Below are positions 16,672 to 25,870 of a stretch of 64,000 nucleotides of DNA, in pieces. The stretch covers positions 15,028 to 79,027 of the forward strand of contig JBJEVT010000001.1 in the NCBI GenBank assembly GCA_051884615.1, read 5' to 3'. The DNA is from UBA1724 sp051884615 (GTDB lineage Bacteria; Verrucomicrobiota; Lentisphaeria; Oligosphaerales; Oligosphaeraceae). The notes under the pieces were generated by a model. That model saw only the letters and a program-made list of their open reading frames with translations. It was not told where the DNA came from and did no database searches. The position numbers and the translations under genes were made by a program. Position 1 is the stretch's first letter. Each line of letters begins with the position of its first letter.

Positions 16672-17182
16672 GGGGAGGACTCCTTTTGCAGGACGGGGAG
16701 GGGAGGAAAGCCAGGCGGGGGAAGGGGAGGAAAAACACCCCGGCTCCCCCCGGGACAAAACTGGCCTAATTTAACCCATGAAGGCCCCGCCGCCTGCCTG
16801 GAAACGCCCCCTGTCTCCCCCGCCCCGCCCTGGCCTCCTTCTTCTTTGGAAGAAATCCCGTTCTTTTTCCCTTTCGTGGTCGGGAAGAGGGAGAAGTGGG
16901 GGTACATTATGCCGATTTTCGGCCCTTTTGGACCAAGGAGGAGGGACGGCTCTTCGTCCCTGTCGCATTGAGTGGGAGACGGGAAGGGAAAAGAAGCGCC
17001 CTTTGCGGCTCCATTTGACACAACCCCTTGACGCCGTAGTACATCCTTGTTTTCTCGGGCGGGGAGGTTCTTCCCGTCCGTCCTTCTGCCCTTTTCCCGG
17101 GATTTTCCGGGGGAGGGGGCGGCGGGGAAGGGAGAGGAGGTTCCTTCGGCCAAGGAACCACCATCCACCTGCAAGGAGCACC
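16672..17182 (+). other. Intergenic region upstream of uraA
   Basis: This divergent gap holds the putative uraA promoter at 17015-17042 and a 7-bp hairpin AGGGACG/CGTCCCT at 16942-16961. It also contains a possible 20-codon frame beginning at 16909, which is too weak to call. No other gene was seen. Confidence 0.5.
17015..17042 (+). promoter_or_regulatory. Candidate sigma-70 promoter for uraA-upp
   Basis: TTGACA at 17015-17020 is a perfect -35 box; TAGTAC at 17037-17042 is a modest -10 at a 16-base spacing. It lies about 140 bases before the uraA ATG. Confidence 0.4.
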
Positions 17183-18487
17183 ATGGCGCAAAAGAAGTTT
17201 CTGGGGTACGAGGCGAAAGAATATCTATTGGGAGTGCAGCACCTGCTGGCCATGTTCGGCTCCACGGTGCTGGTTCCCCTCATCACCGGCATCTCCCCCG
17301 CCGTGGCCCTCTTCACCGCAGGCGTGGGCACCCTGCTCTTCCACCTGGTGACCGGAGGGAAGGTGCCGGTCTTCCTGGGCTCCTCCTTCGCCTTCATCGG
17401 CGTCCTCTGCACGGTCATCCAGAACCAGGGGCTTCCCTACGCCCAGGGCGGCATCATGATGGCGGGCGGCGTCTATTTCCTCTTCGCCATCCTCGCCCGT
17501 TGCATCGGCAGCGCCCGGATCCGGGCCCTCTTCCCCCCCGTGGTCACCGGCCCCGTCATCATCATCATCGGCCTTAGCCTGGCGGGCGTGGGCGTCAAGG
17601 ACGCCCTGTTCGACGGCGCCAGTCCCTTCTACAACGGGACCACCCTGCTGAACGCCGTCGTCGCCATCGTCACCTTCACCGTCATGGCCGCCTCCATGAA
17701 CTGCGCCAACGGCCTCCTGAAAATCATCCCCATCCTCCTGGGCATCGCCGTCGGCTACATCCTGTGCTGCGTCCTGTACGCCCTCGGCCTCTTCTCCATG
17801 GACTTCTCCTCCATCAGGGACGCCACCTGGCTGAACATCCCCTATCAGAACGGCTTTCTCTCCCTGCCCCGGTTTGACCTCACCGCCATGGTCACCATCG
17901 CCCCCGTGGCCCTGGTGACCTTCATGGAGCACATCGGCGACATCACCACCAACGGCGCCGTGGTGGGCAAGGACTTCTTCCAGTCCCCCGGCCTCCACCG
18001 CACCCTGCTGGGCGACGGTCTCGCCACCATGGTGGCCGGCTTCCTGGGCGGCCCCGCCAACACCACCTATTCGGAGAACACGGGCGTGCTGGCCACCACC
18101 CGGAACTACAATCCCGCCGTCCTCCGTCTGGCCGCGGTCTTCGCCATCCTGCTGGGATGCGTGGGCAAGTTCGGCGCCATCCTCCTCACCATTCCCGGCC
18201 CGGTGAAGGGCGGCGTGGAGATCATGCTCTTCGGCATGATCGCCGCCATCGGCATCCGGACCATCGCCGAATCCAAGCTGGACATGACCAACAACCGGAA
18301 CCTCTCCGTGATGGCGGGCACCTTCTGCACCGGCCTGGGCCTCAACGCCATCGGCGGCATCAACCTCACCATCCACGGCATCGCCCTGAACATCTCCGCT
18401 CTCTTCGTGGCCACCGTGGTGGGCGTCCTCCTGAACCTCTTCCTGCCCGGCCCCCGGAATATCAAGGTCGCCGAGGAGAAGAAGTAG
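17183..18487 (+). CDS. uraA: Uracil permease (nucleobase:cation symporter-2 family)
   Basis: The 434-residue protein has about 12 to 14 hydrophobic membrane segments and the family pattern of UraA: LGVQHLLAMFGSTVLVPLI near the N-terminus, FAFIGVL, GPVIIIIGLSLAGVGV and the conserved EHIGDITTNGAV in the substrate region. It probably imports uracil with protons. The ATG at 17183 is preceded by AAGGAG at 17173-17178; upstream in-frame sequence lacks a likely start. The gene is followed after 64 bases by upp, which converts imported uracil to UMP, a classical salvage pair. Confidence 0.92.
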   Translation: MAQKKFLGYEAKEYLLGVQHLLAMFGSTVLVPLITGISPAVALFTAGVGTLLFHLVTGGKVPVFLGSSFAFIGVLCTVIQNQGLPYAQGGIMMAGGVYFLFAILARCIGSARIRALFPPVVTGPVIIIIGLSLAGVGVKDALFDGASPFYNGTTLLNAVVAIVTFTVMAASMNCANGLLKIIPILLGIAVGYILCCVLYALGLFSMDFSSIRDATWLNIPYQNGFLSLPRFDLTAMVTIAPVALVTFMEHIGDITTNGAVVGKDFFQSPGLHRTLLGDGLATMVAGFLGGPANTTYSENTGVLATTRNYNPAVLRLAAVFAILLGCVGKFGAILLTIPGPVKGGVEIMLFGMIAAIGIRTIAESKLDMTNNRNLSVMAGTFCTGLGLNAIGGINLTIHGIALNISALFVATVVGVLLNLFLPGPRNIKVAEEKK

Positions 18488-18551
18488 GCCTCCCCCGTCG
18501 TCCGTCCCGTCGTCCCCTGTTCCCATCCACCCCCGGCAAGGAGAACCCAAG

Positions 18552-19184
18552 ATGAACTCCGAGAAGCTCCACATCATGAACCATCCCCTCATCTCCCACA
18601 AAATCTCCATGTTGAGGAGTGTGGAGACGGACACCAGGGATTTCCGGGCTTTGGTCAGTGAAATCGGCCATCTCATGGGCTACGAGGCCACCCGGGACCT
18701 GCCGCTGGTGGACACGGAGATCGACACCCCCCTCGCCCACACCCGGGGGAAGGCCCTGCCTCACCAGGTCTGCCTGGTCCCCATCCTCCGGGCGGGCCTG
18801 GGCATGGTGGACGCCATGCTCACCCTGATTCCCGCCGCCCGGGTGGGCCATATCGGCCTCTACCGGGACCCCAAGACCCTGAAGCCCGTGGAATATTACT
18901 GCAAGCTCCCCACCGACGTCGCCCAGCGCATCGTCCTGGTGCTGGACCCCATGCTGGCCACGGGCGGCAGCGCCGCCGCCGCCATCAGCTTCCTGAAGGC
19001 CCGGGGCGCCTCCCGCATCAAGATGGTGAACATCATCGGGGCCCCCGAGGGCGTGGAGGTGGTCCAGCGGGAGCATCCGGACGTGGACATCTATCTGGGC
19101 AGCCTGGACGAGAAGCTGAACGACCACGGCTACATCCTGCCCGGCCTGGGAGACGCGGGGGACCGGCTCTTCGGCACCCTCTAG
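18552..19184 (+). CDS. upp: Uracil phosphoribosyltransferase
   Basis: The 210-residue protein has the standard length and motifs: ILRAGLGMVD, YYCKLP and the PRPP-binding VLDPMLATGGS, and a C-terminal PGLGDAGDRLFGT uracil-binding region. It makes UMP from uracil and PRPP in the cytosol. Directly downstream of uraA, it completes a salvage module. An upstream AAGGAGAA precedes the ATG. Confidence 0.96.
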   Translation: MNSEKLHIMNHPLISHKISMLRSVETDTRDFRALVSEIGHLMGYEATRDLPLVDTEIDTPLAHTRGKALPHQVCLVPILRAGLGMVDAMLTLIPAARVGHIGLYRDPKTLKPVEYYCKLPTDVAQRIVLVLDPMLATGGSAAAAISFLKARGASRIKMVNIIGAPEGVEVVQREHPDVDIYLGSLDEKLNDHGYILPGLGDAGDRLFGTL

Positions 19185-19329
19185 CCCCCGGCGGCCTGCC
19201 GCCCATGCCCCGCCCTCCCCGCCTCCCTCCGGGCGGCGTCCCTCCCTTCGTCCCTGCGCCCGGGGGAAGCTCCCCGAGGCGCGGAGACGCCGGGAAAGCC
19301 CCGAAAGGAGGAATATATTGCCGAGCGTA

Positions 19330-19350
19330 ATACGTGCGCGTACGCACGCG
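19330..19350. repeat. Alternating purine-pyrimidine tract
   Basis: From 19330 to 19350 purine and pyrimidine alternate without a break (ATACGTGCGCGTACGCACGCG spans 21 bases). It includes a CGTGCG-CGTA-CGCACG inverted repeat at 19333-19348. Such CG/CA-rich tracts can adopt Z-DNA. It lies 50 bases before the proS ATG. Confidence 0.6.
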
Positions 19351-19399
19351 ACCCCCTTTCCTCCGTCTTTCGACCCATTCAGCCCCCTTCTCCCTGCCC

Positions 19400-21142
19400 A
19401 TGCGACTCTCCCAAATGCTCGGACAGCGCCTCCGGGAAGCTCCCCGGGACGCCCAGACCACCAGCCATAAATTCCTGGCCCGCGGCGGGTATTGCCTGCC
19501 GGTGTCTGCCGGCATCTTCACCCTCCTCCCCCTGGGTCTGCGCGTCACCCGGAAAATCGAGGCCATCATCCGGGAGGAGATGAACGCCATTGGCGGGCAG
19601 GAGATGCTCATGCCCGTCGCCCTCGCCGCCGAGCTGTGGCAGCAGAGCGGGCGCTGGGAGAGCGTGGGCGCGGAGCTGCTCCGCTTCAAGGACCGGAACG
19701 GGAAGGACATGATGCTGGGCATGACCCACGAGGAAGCCTGCGTCCACGCCGTCCGCGCCAGCGTCAGCAGCTACAAGCAGCTGCCCCTCATGGTCTACCA
19801 GATCCAGACCAAATACCGGGACGAGGCGCGTCCCCGGGCGGGTCTCATCCGCACCCGGGAATTCACCATGAAGGACGCCTACAGCTTCCACACCTCCCAG
19901 GAGGACCTGGAGCAGTATTACCAGGTCTGCCACAAAGCCTACACCCGCATCTTCCAGCGCATCGGCTTCCGGGAATTCATCAGCATCCAGGCGGACTCCG
20001 GCATCTTCGGCGGCAACCGCTCCGACGAGTTCATGGCCATCGCCGACTGCGGGGAGGACACCCTCTTCGTCTCCCCCAACGGCAACTACCAGGCCAACCG
20101 GGAGGTGGCCTGCGCCGCCCTCCAATATCCCCAGGAGGAGGCCCTCCCCCTGGAGAAGGTCGCCACCCCCCACGCCAAGACCATCGCCGAAGTGGCCGAT
20201 TTCCTGGGCGTGGACGCCGCCCACACCTGCAAGGCCGTCTTCTACCGGGACTCCCAGGGCAAGCTGGTCTTCGTCAACATCCGGGGCGACCTGGAGGTCA
20301 ACGAGACCAAGCTGGCCAAGGTGGTGAAGGACTCCAACCTGGCCTTCGCCAACGACGAGCTCATCCGGGAGGCGGGCGCCGTCCCCGGATACGCCTCCCT
20401 CTACGGTCTGGACCTCTCCCGCATCCGGGTGGTGGTGGACCCCTCCGTCACCCTCTCCCCCAACCTGGTGGTAGGCGCGAACCAGGAGGAGTTCCACTAC
20501 CGGAACTTCAACTACCAGAGGGACCTGGCCGACACCGGCAACGTGATCGTGGCGGACATCGCCTGCGTGCGGGACGGAGACCCCTCCCCCGTGGACGGCG
20601 CCCCCCTGAAGCTCCTCCACGGCATCGAAATCGGCAACATCTTCCAGCTGGGCACCAAATACTCCCAGCCCATGGGCTGCCTCTTCCTGGACGCCGACGG
20701 CAAGGCCAAGCCCATGATCATGGGATGCTACGGCATCGGCGTGGGCCGCTCCATGGCCGCCATCGTGGAACAGCACCATGACGACTACGGCCCCGTCTGG
20801 CCCATGTCCATCGCCCCCTACCAGGTGCACATCATCGGCCTGAAATACAACGAGGACTCCGTCCGGGAGGCCTGCGAGGCCCTCTACCGGGATTTGGAGA
20901 AGGCCGGCGTGGAGGTGCTGCTGGACGACCGGGGGGAGAAGGCGGGCAGCGCCTTCGCCGACGCCGACCTCCTGGGCATCCCCCTCCGGGTGGTGGTCTC
21001 CCCCAAGACCCTGGCCGCCGGCCAGGTGGAGTTCAAGCATCGGGACTGGGGCAAGGACTGCCAGATGAAGCCCCTGGAAGGCCTGACGGCCTTCCTCCAG
21101 GAGGAGATCCGCACCGCCCTCGCGGCGCTGGACCCCCAGTAG
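19400..21142 (+). CDS. proS: Prolyl-tRNA synthetase, bacterial type
   Basis: The 580-residue class II synthetase has motif 1 and 2 regions (LGMTHEEA at 106-113; RPRAGLIRTREFTMKDA at 144-160), an inserted YbaK-like editing domain at about 230-380, motif 3 (GCYGIGVGRSMA), and a C-terminal anticodon-binding domain. It charges tRNA-Pro; the insertion domain hydrolyses Ala-tRNA-Pro in known bacterial enzymes. The ATG at 19400 is chosen because the family begins at MRLS; an upstream GTG is not needed. The next gene starts 30 bases downstream. Confidence 0.95.
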   Translation: MRLSQMLGQRLREAPRDAQTTSHKFLARGGYCLPVSAGIFTLLPLGLRVTRKIEAIIREEMNAIGGQEMLMPVALAAELWQQSGRWESVGAELLRFKDRNGKDMMLGMTHEEACVHAVRASVSSYKQLPLMVYQIQTKYRDEARPRAGLIRTREFTMKDAYSFHTSQEDLEQYYQVCHKAYTRIFQRIGFREFISIQADSGIFGGNRSDEFMAIADCGEDTLFVSPNGNYQANREVACAALQYPQEEALPLEKVATPHAKTIAEVADFLGVDAAHTCKAVFYRDSQGKLVFVNIRGDLEVNETKLAKVVKDSNLAFANDELIREAGAVPGYASLYGLDLSRIRVVVDPSVTLSPNLVVGANQEEFHYRNFNYQRDLADTGNVIVADIACVRDGDPSPVDGAPLKLLHGIEIGNIFQLGTKYSQPMGCLFLDADGKAKPMIMGCYGIGVGRSMAAIVEQHHDDYGPVWPMSIAPYQVHIIGLKYNEDSVREACEALYRDLEKAGVEVLLDDRGEKAGSAFADADLLGIPLRVVVSPKTLAAGQVEFKHRDWGKDCQMKPLEGLTAFLQEEIRTALAALDPQ

Positions 21143-21172
21143 ACCACCACCCCTCAGCAGGAGAACGCGACC

Positions 21173-21967
21173 ATGCCTATCTGCCGCATCTACGACTCTT
21201 CGGGAAAAGAGCTGGCACAGTGCAGCACCGCTGCGTTCCCCTCCCATGCCAAAATCACCTTCGGGCGCTCCTCCGGGTGCGACATCTGCCTGAAGTCCGT
21301 GGCGGAAACCAGCATCTCCCGCAACCACTTCTACATCCAGGAGGGGCTGGGGGGACAGTGGACCATCTATGACAACGGCTCCCGGGCCGGACTCGTCCAG
21401 GACACCAGGAAAATCAAAAGCGCCCCCCTGGTGGACGGCGCCATCATCCGCTTCGGCGGACTCTTCTTCGCCTTCGGCGAAAAGGGAGTCCCCTCCCACT
21501 ACCAGCTGAAATGGATGGGCACCGACGGACGGGAACACACCGGAACCCTCTGGGAGGGCACCAACTCCGTGGGCGCCTCCCGGGACAACTATGTCACGGT
21601 GCGGGAAGGGGACATCTCCCGCTTCCACGCCCATGTCATCATCCGGGGAAAGAGCGCCCTCCTGGAATCCGTGAACTCCATCCTGGAAACGGAGGTGAAC
21701 GGAGAACGGATCGACGGCGCCGTGGAACTCCACCCCGGCGACATCATCTCCCTGGCGGGATACTCCATCGAGCTGGAATATCTGGACATCGCCGAAAAAC
21801 GCGCCCCCATCCTCCTCTCCCAGCAGGAGGTCTCCTTCCGCAACCAGCGGATGCGGAAGACCCGGGACACCTCCCGCATCGTGGCCTGCTGTCTCCTGGG
21901 CACCGCCATCCTCTGCCTGGTGGCGCTGGGACTCATGGCCATGAAATGGCTCCCCGGCGGCCAATGA
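21173..21967 (+). CDS. FHA domain protein with C-terminal membrane anchor
   Basis: The 264-residue protein carries two FHA-like units. The first (about 25-105) has the core FGRSSGCDI and SISRNHFYI motifs that bind phosphothreonine. The second (about 125-215) keeps GASRDNYVTV and ISRFHAHVII, with the glycine of the first loop less regular. A hydrophobic helix lies at about 236-256. The cytosolic FHA units probably read phosphothreonine signals from a Ser/Thr kinase, but no kinase gene is in the window. It follows proS by 30 bases and precedes mgtE by 41. Confidence 0.8.
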   Translation: MPICRIYDSSGKELAQCSTAAFPSHAKITFGRSSGCDICLKSVAETSISRNHFYIQEGLGGQWTIYDNGSRAGLVQDTRKIKSAPLVDGAIIRFGGLFFAFGEKGVPSHYQLKWMGTDGREHTGTLWEGTNSVGASRDNYVTVREGDISRFHAHVIIRGKSALLESVNSILETEVNGERIDGAVELHPGDIISLAGYSIELEYLDIAEKRAPILLSQQEVSFRNQRMRKTRDTSRIVACCLLGTAILCLVALGLMAMKWLPGGQ

Positions 21968-22008
21968 CGCGCCTCTCCACGCCGTAAGTTCAAGAAGAGG
22001 ACGCCCCC

Positions 22009-23370
22009 ATGCCCAAGCTCGAAGAACTGCTCGCCCAGGGAAACCTGGCGGAACTCCAGAAAAACCTGCGGGAGATGAACCCGGTGGACATCGCCAATGA
22101 AATGGGCGAGATGGACACCGCCGACATGATCCGGGTCTTCCGGCTCATGCACAAGGATCTGGCCGCCGAGGTCTTCGCCTATCTGGACGCCAACGACCAC
22201 AACACCATCGCCCGGCAGCTCACCTCCGAGGAGGCGCGCCTCCTGGTGGAGGAAATGTACCTGGACGACGCCGTGGACTTCCTGGACGAGCTGCCCAGCG
22301 ACATGGTCCGGAACATCCTGGCCAAGGCCGACCCCGAGACCCGGAAGCTCATCAACGTCTTCCTCAAATATCCCGACAACTCCGCCGGCAGCCTCATGAC
22401 CGTGGAGTTCGTCCGCCTCTTCGAAAGCCAGACCTGCCGGGAAGCCATCGCCTACGTCAGAACCTCCGGCATCGAAAAGGAGACCATCTACACCTGCTAT
22501 GTGGTGGACGCCGCCACCCACCTCACCGGCATCGTCTCCCTCCGGGAAATCCTCACCAGCAAGGACGACACTCTCATCCGGGACATCATGAGCCGGGACT
22601 TCGTCTACGCCACCACCACCCAGGACCAGGAGCTGGTGGCCCAGGACTTCCGGAAATACGACCTCATCGCCATGCCCGTGCTGGATCTGGAGTCCCGCAT
22701 CGTGGGCATCATCACCGTCGACGACATCATGGATGTCATCGAGGACGAGCAGACGGAGGACCTGGAGCGCCTGGCCGGTATGCAGCACGCGGAGAAGGGG
22801 TATCTGGACTCCACCGTCTGGGAGCTTGCCAAGAACCGTCTTCTCTGGCTGCTCATCCTCATGGTCTCCGCCACCCTCACCGCCAGCCTGATCAACCACT
22901 ACAACAAGCTGCTGGAGACCATGGTGGTGCTCACCGCCTTCATTCCCATGCTCATGGACACGGGAGGGAATTCCGGCAACCAGGCGTCCACCCTCATGGT
23001 GCGGGGCCTGGCAACGGGGGAAGTCACCTTCCTGGACTGGGGGAAGGTGCTCTGGAAGGAGCTGCGGGTGGGTCTGCTGTGCGCCTTCATCCTCGCCTCC
23101 ATCAACTTCCTCCGCATCGCCATCTTCAACCAGGCCGTGTGGACCGTGAACCTGGTGGTGAACCTGACCCTCTTCTTCACCGTGGTGGTGGCGAAAGTCC
23201 TGGGCTCCAGCCTCCCCATCGCCGCCAAAATGGCACGGCTGGACCCCGCCCTCATGGCAAGCCCCATCCTCACCACCATGGTGGACCTCTTCACCCTCCT
23301 CATCTACTTCCGCATCGCCAACTATCTCCTCCCGCTCCTGGGATTCCCGTCCGTCGCCGCAGAACCCTGA
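22009..23370 (+). CDS. mgtE: Magnesium transporter MgtE
   Basis: The 453-residue protein has the MgtE plan: an N-terminal superhelical domain (about 1-130), two CBS domains (about 135-255; TGIVSLREILTS and VGIITVDDIMDVI), and five membrane helices (about 280-450) with MDTGGNSGNQ, the pore motif of the family. The cytosolic domains sense Mg2+ and gate the channel in known structures. Its stop codon overlaps the pyrC ATG (TGATG), indicating translational coupling to pyrimidine synthesis, an uncommon pairing. Confidence 0.95.
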   Translation: MPKLEELLAQGNLAELQKNLREMNPVDIANEMGEMDTADMIRVFRLMHKDLAAEVFAYLDANDHNTIARQLTSEEARLLVEEMYLDDAVDFLDELPSDMVRNILAKADPETRKLINVFLKYPDNSAGSLMTVEFVRLFESQTCREAIAYVRTSGIEKETIYTCYVVDAATHLTGIVSLREILTSKDDTLIRDIMSRDFVYATTTQDQELVAQDFRKYDLIAMPVLDLESRIVGIITVDDIMDVIEDEQTEDLERLAGMQHAEKGYLDSTVWELAKNRLLWLLILMVSATLTASLINHYNKLLETMVVLTAFIPMLMDTGGNSGNQASTLMVRGLATGEVTFLDWGKVLWKELRVGLLCAFILASINFLRIAIFNQAVWTVNLVVNLTLFFTVVVAKVLGSSLPIAAKMARLDPALMASPILTTMVDLFTLLIYFRIANYLLPLLGFPSVAAEP

Positions 23371-24380
23371 TGCTCGCCGTCCCCGCATTTCTTGACCTGC
23401 ACGTCCATCTGCGCGAACCCGGGCAGACCCACAAGGGAGACATCGTCCACGAGACCCGGGCGGCCGTCGCGGGGGGATTCCACACCCTGCTGGCCATGCC
23501 CAACACCCTGCCGCCCCCCGATTCCCCGGAACGCTTCCGGCAAATCCAGGAGCTGCTGGAACAAAAGGCCGCCTGCCAGGTCTTTTCCTGCGCCTGCATG
23601 ACGGAGGGCAGGGAGGGAAGGCGGCCCGCCCCCATCCTGGCCCTTCGCCAGGCCGGCGCCCTCGCCTTCTCCGACGACGGCTCCACCACCCAGGACACGG
23701 GCGTGATGCGGGAGGTGGCCTGCCAGGCCGCCCAGGCCCGGGCTCCCCTGGTGGACCACTGCGAGGACGGCCCCTCCTCCCGCCGAGGGGAAATCCGGAT
23801 GGTGGAGCGGGACATTCTGCTGGCGCAGGAGACCGGGGCGCGCTTCCATCTTCAGCATCTCTCCACCCGGGAGGCCGTGGAGCTGCTGCGGCAGGCGCGG
23901 AAGGACGGGCTGCCTGTCACCGGCGAAGCCACGCCCCACCATCTCGCCCTCACCTCCCGCGCCCTGGAGACCTGGGGCGCCGACGCCAAGATGGCGCCGC
24001 CCTTGCGGGAGGAGGAGGATCGGCTGGCGCTGGTGCAGGCCGTGGCCGAGGGAATCATCACCGTCATCGCCACGGACCACGCCCCCCACGCCCCCGAGGA
24101 GAAGGCCCTCCCCTTCCCCCAGGCCCCCAACGGCATCCTGGGACTGGAGGCCGCCTTCTCCGTCTGCAACCGGGTGCTGGTGAAAAGCGGCGCCATGTCC
24201 CTGGACGCCCTCCTGGAGCGCCTCACCACCGGCCCCGCCCAGGTCCTGGGCATCCCCCTCCCGGACAAAACCATCCGCCTGGAGCCCGAGGGCGACTACC
24301 CCATCCCCCCGCCACGCCACTCCTTCGCCAAAAACTCCCCCTGGACCGGCTTTCCCGGCTGGGGACGCGTCCTCCCCTGA
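23370..24380 (+). CDS. pyrC: Dihydroorotase, short form
   Basis: The 336-residue protein begins MLAVPAFLDLHVHLREPG, so it starts almost at the HxH metal motif and lacks the N-terminal beta-sandwich (about 50 residues) of full-length class I enzymes. Active-site features are HVHLREPG (10-17 region), FSDDGSTTQD, DHCED, HLQHLST and TDHAPHAPEEK, all in order. In Aquifex-type enzymes an Asp of the DDG motif replaces the carboxylysine and activity needs association with aspartate transcarbamylase; pyrB is not nearby. The enzyme closes carbamoylaspartate to dihydroorotate. The start overlaps the mgtE stop. Confidence 0.85.
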   Translation: MLAVPAFLDLHVHLREPGQTHKGDIVHETRAAVAGGFHTLLAMPNTLPPPDSPERFRQIQELLEQKAACQVFSCACMTEGREGRRPAPILALRQAGALAFSDDGSTTQDTGVMREVACQAAQARAPLVDHCEDGPSSRRGEIRMVERDILLAQETGARFHLQHLSTREAVELLRQARKDGLPVTGEATPHHLALTSRALETWGADAKMAPPLREEEDRLALVQAVAEGIITVIATDHAPHAPEEKALPFPQAPNGILGLEAAFSVCNRVLVKSGAMSLDALLERLTTGPAQVLGIPLPDKTIRLEPEGDYPIPPPRHSFAKNSPWTGFPGWGRVLP

Positions 24381-24454
24381 AAAGGACCGCCCCCCGCCGG
24401 ACAATCCCCCCTTCCCGAATCCCAACCCACCCCCAACGCCTGGAATCCCTGATC

Positions 24455-25822
24455 ATGGCCAACGAAGAAAACGCCCCCAAGGCAGCCGCCCCCTCCTACA
24501 CCGAGTTCATGAACAAACTCACCTCTCTCTGCAAACGGAGGGGCATCATCTTCCAAAGCTCCGAAATCTACGGCGGCTTCAACGGCTTCTGGGACTACGG
24601 CCCCAATGGCGCCCCCCTGAAACGCTCCGTGGAACGGGCATGGTGGAAATACATGATCGAAGACCGGGACAACGTGGTGGGCCTGGACTCCACCATCATC
24701 TGCCACCCCGAAGTCTGGAAGGCCTCCGGCCATGTGAGCCACTTCTCCGACCAGATGACCGACTGCCGCGACTGCAAGAAGCGCTGGCGCGTGGACCAGC
24801 TCCCCGTCCCCGGGGAATGCCCCGCCTGCGGCAGCCACAACCTCACGGAACCCCGGGACTTCAACCTCATGATGCAGACCTATGTGGGCCCCGTCTTCGA
24901 CGAGGACCACAAGGCCTACCTCCGGGCGGAATCCTGCCAGCCCATCTTCGTGGACTTCAACACCATCCGGGTCGCCACCCGGAAACAGCTCCCCTTCGGC
25001 ATCGCCCAGACCGGAAAGGCCTTCCGCAATGAAATCAATCCCCGGAACTTCACCTTCCGCTCCCGGGAATTCATGCAGATGGAAATGGAGTTCTTCTGCG
25101 ACGACCACGATTCCCTGGACTGGTTCGACTACTGGATGAAGGAACGCTGGAACTTCTACACCCAGATCCTCCGCATCCCCGAAGACAAACTCCGCTGGCA
25201 CTGGCACGACAAGCTGGCCCACTACGCCAAAAAAGCCGTGGACATCGAATATCTCTTCCCCTTCGGATGGGATGAAATCGAGGGCATCCACCACCGGGGC
25301 ACCTGGGACATGTCCCAGCACGCCGCCTTCTCCGGGGACAAGCCCGCCTGCACCATCTTCAACCCGGAAACCAAGGAAGCCTACTTCCCCACCGTGGTGG
25401 AGACCTCCTGCGGACTGGACCGCATCTGCCTGATGCTCCTCTGCAACGCCTACGAGGAAGACACCGCCGCCACCAAGAAGGCCGACCGGGACGAGGATCT
25501 GCGGGTGGTGATGCACCTGCCCGCCCTGGTGGCGCCCGTCCAGGCCGCCGTCCTCCCCCTCTCCAAGAAGCTGGAAGGACCCGCCCGGGAACTCCTGGCC
25601 ACCCTCCGGAAGAACGACATCCGCGGCGACTACGACGACTCCGGCTCCATCGGCAAGCGCTACCGCCGCCAGGACGAGATCGGCACCCCCTTCTGCGTGA
25701 CCTACGACTTCGATTCCGAGAACGACCACGCGGTCACCGTCCGGGACCGGGATTCCATGCAGCAGGAGCGCATCCCCGTGGCCGACCTGCCCGCCTATCT
25801 CTTCACCCGCATCCACGCCTAG
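24455..25822 (+). CDS. glyS: Glycyl-tRNA synthetase, single-chain (dimeric) type
   Basis: The 455-residue protein is the eukaryote/archaea-like alpha2 form, not the bacterial alpha2beta2 enzyme. It has the class II pattern with GGFNGFWDYGPNGAPLK near the N-terminus, a zinc-ribbon-like CRDCKKRW...CPACG motif, FRNEINPRNFTFRSREFMQMEMEFF split between motifs 2 and its neighbour, and ETSCGLDRICL as motif 3. It attaches glycine to tRNA-Gly. It stands between pyrC and an S41 protease, with a 74-base gap upstream. Confidence 0.94.
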   Translation: MANEENAPKAAAPSYTEFMNKLTSLCKRRGIIFQSSEIYGGFNGFWDYGPNGAPLKRSVERAWWKYMIEDRDNVVGLDSTIICHPEVWKASGHVSHFSDQMTDCRDCKKRWRVDQLPVPGECPACGSHNLTEPRDFNLMMQTYVGPVFDEDHKAYLRAESCQPIFVDFNTIRVATRKQLPFGIAQTGKAFRNEINPRNFTFRSREFMQMEMEFFCDDHDSLDWFDYWMKERWNFYTQILRIPEDKLRWHWHDKLAHYAKKAVDIEYLFPFGWDEIEGIHHRGTWDMSQHAAFSGDKPACTIFNPETKEAYFPTVVETSCGLDRICLMLLCNAYEEDTAATKKADRDEDLRVVMHLPALVAPVQAAVLPLSKKLEGPARELLATLRKNDIRGDYDDSGSIGKRYRRQDEIGTPFCVTYDFDSENDHAVTVRDRDSMQQERIPVADLPAYLFTRIHA

Positions 25823-25870
25823 AGGCGCACGCCCCCGCGCCCTCCCTCCCCCTTTCCCCCTCTCCCGCCC

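Noticed and set aside
16909..16971. A 20-codon leader-peptide frame upstream of uraA
   Set aside because: It lies before the candidate promoter, and no proper ribosome-binding site precedes it.
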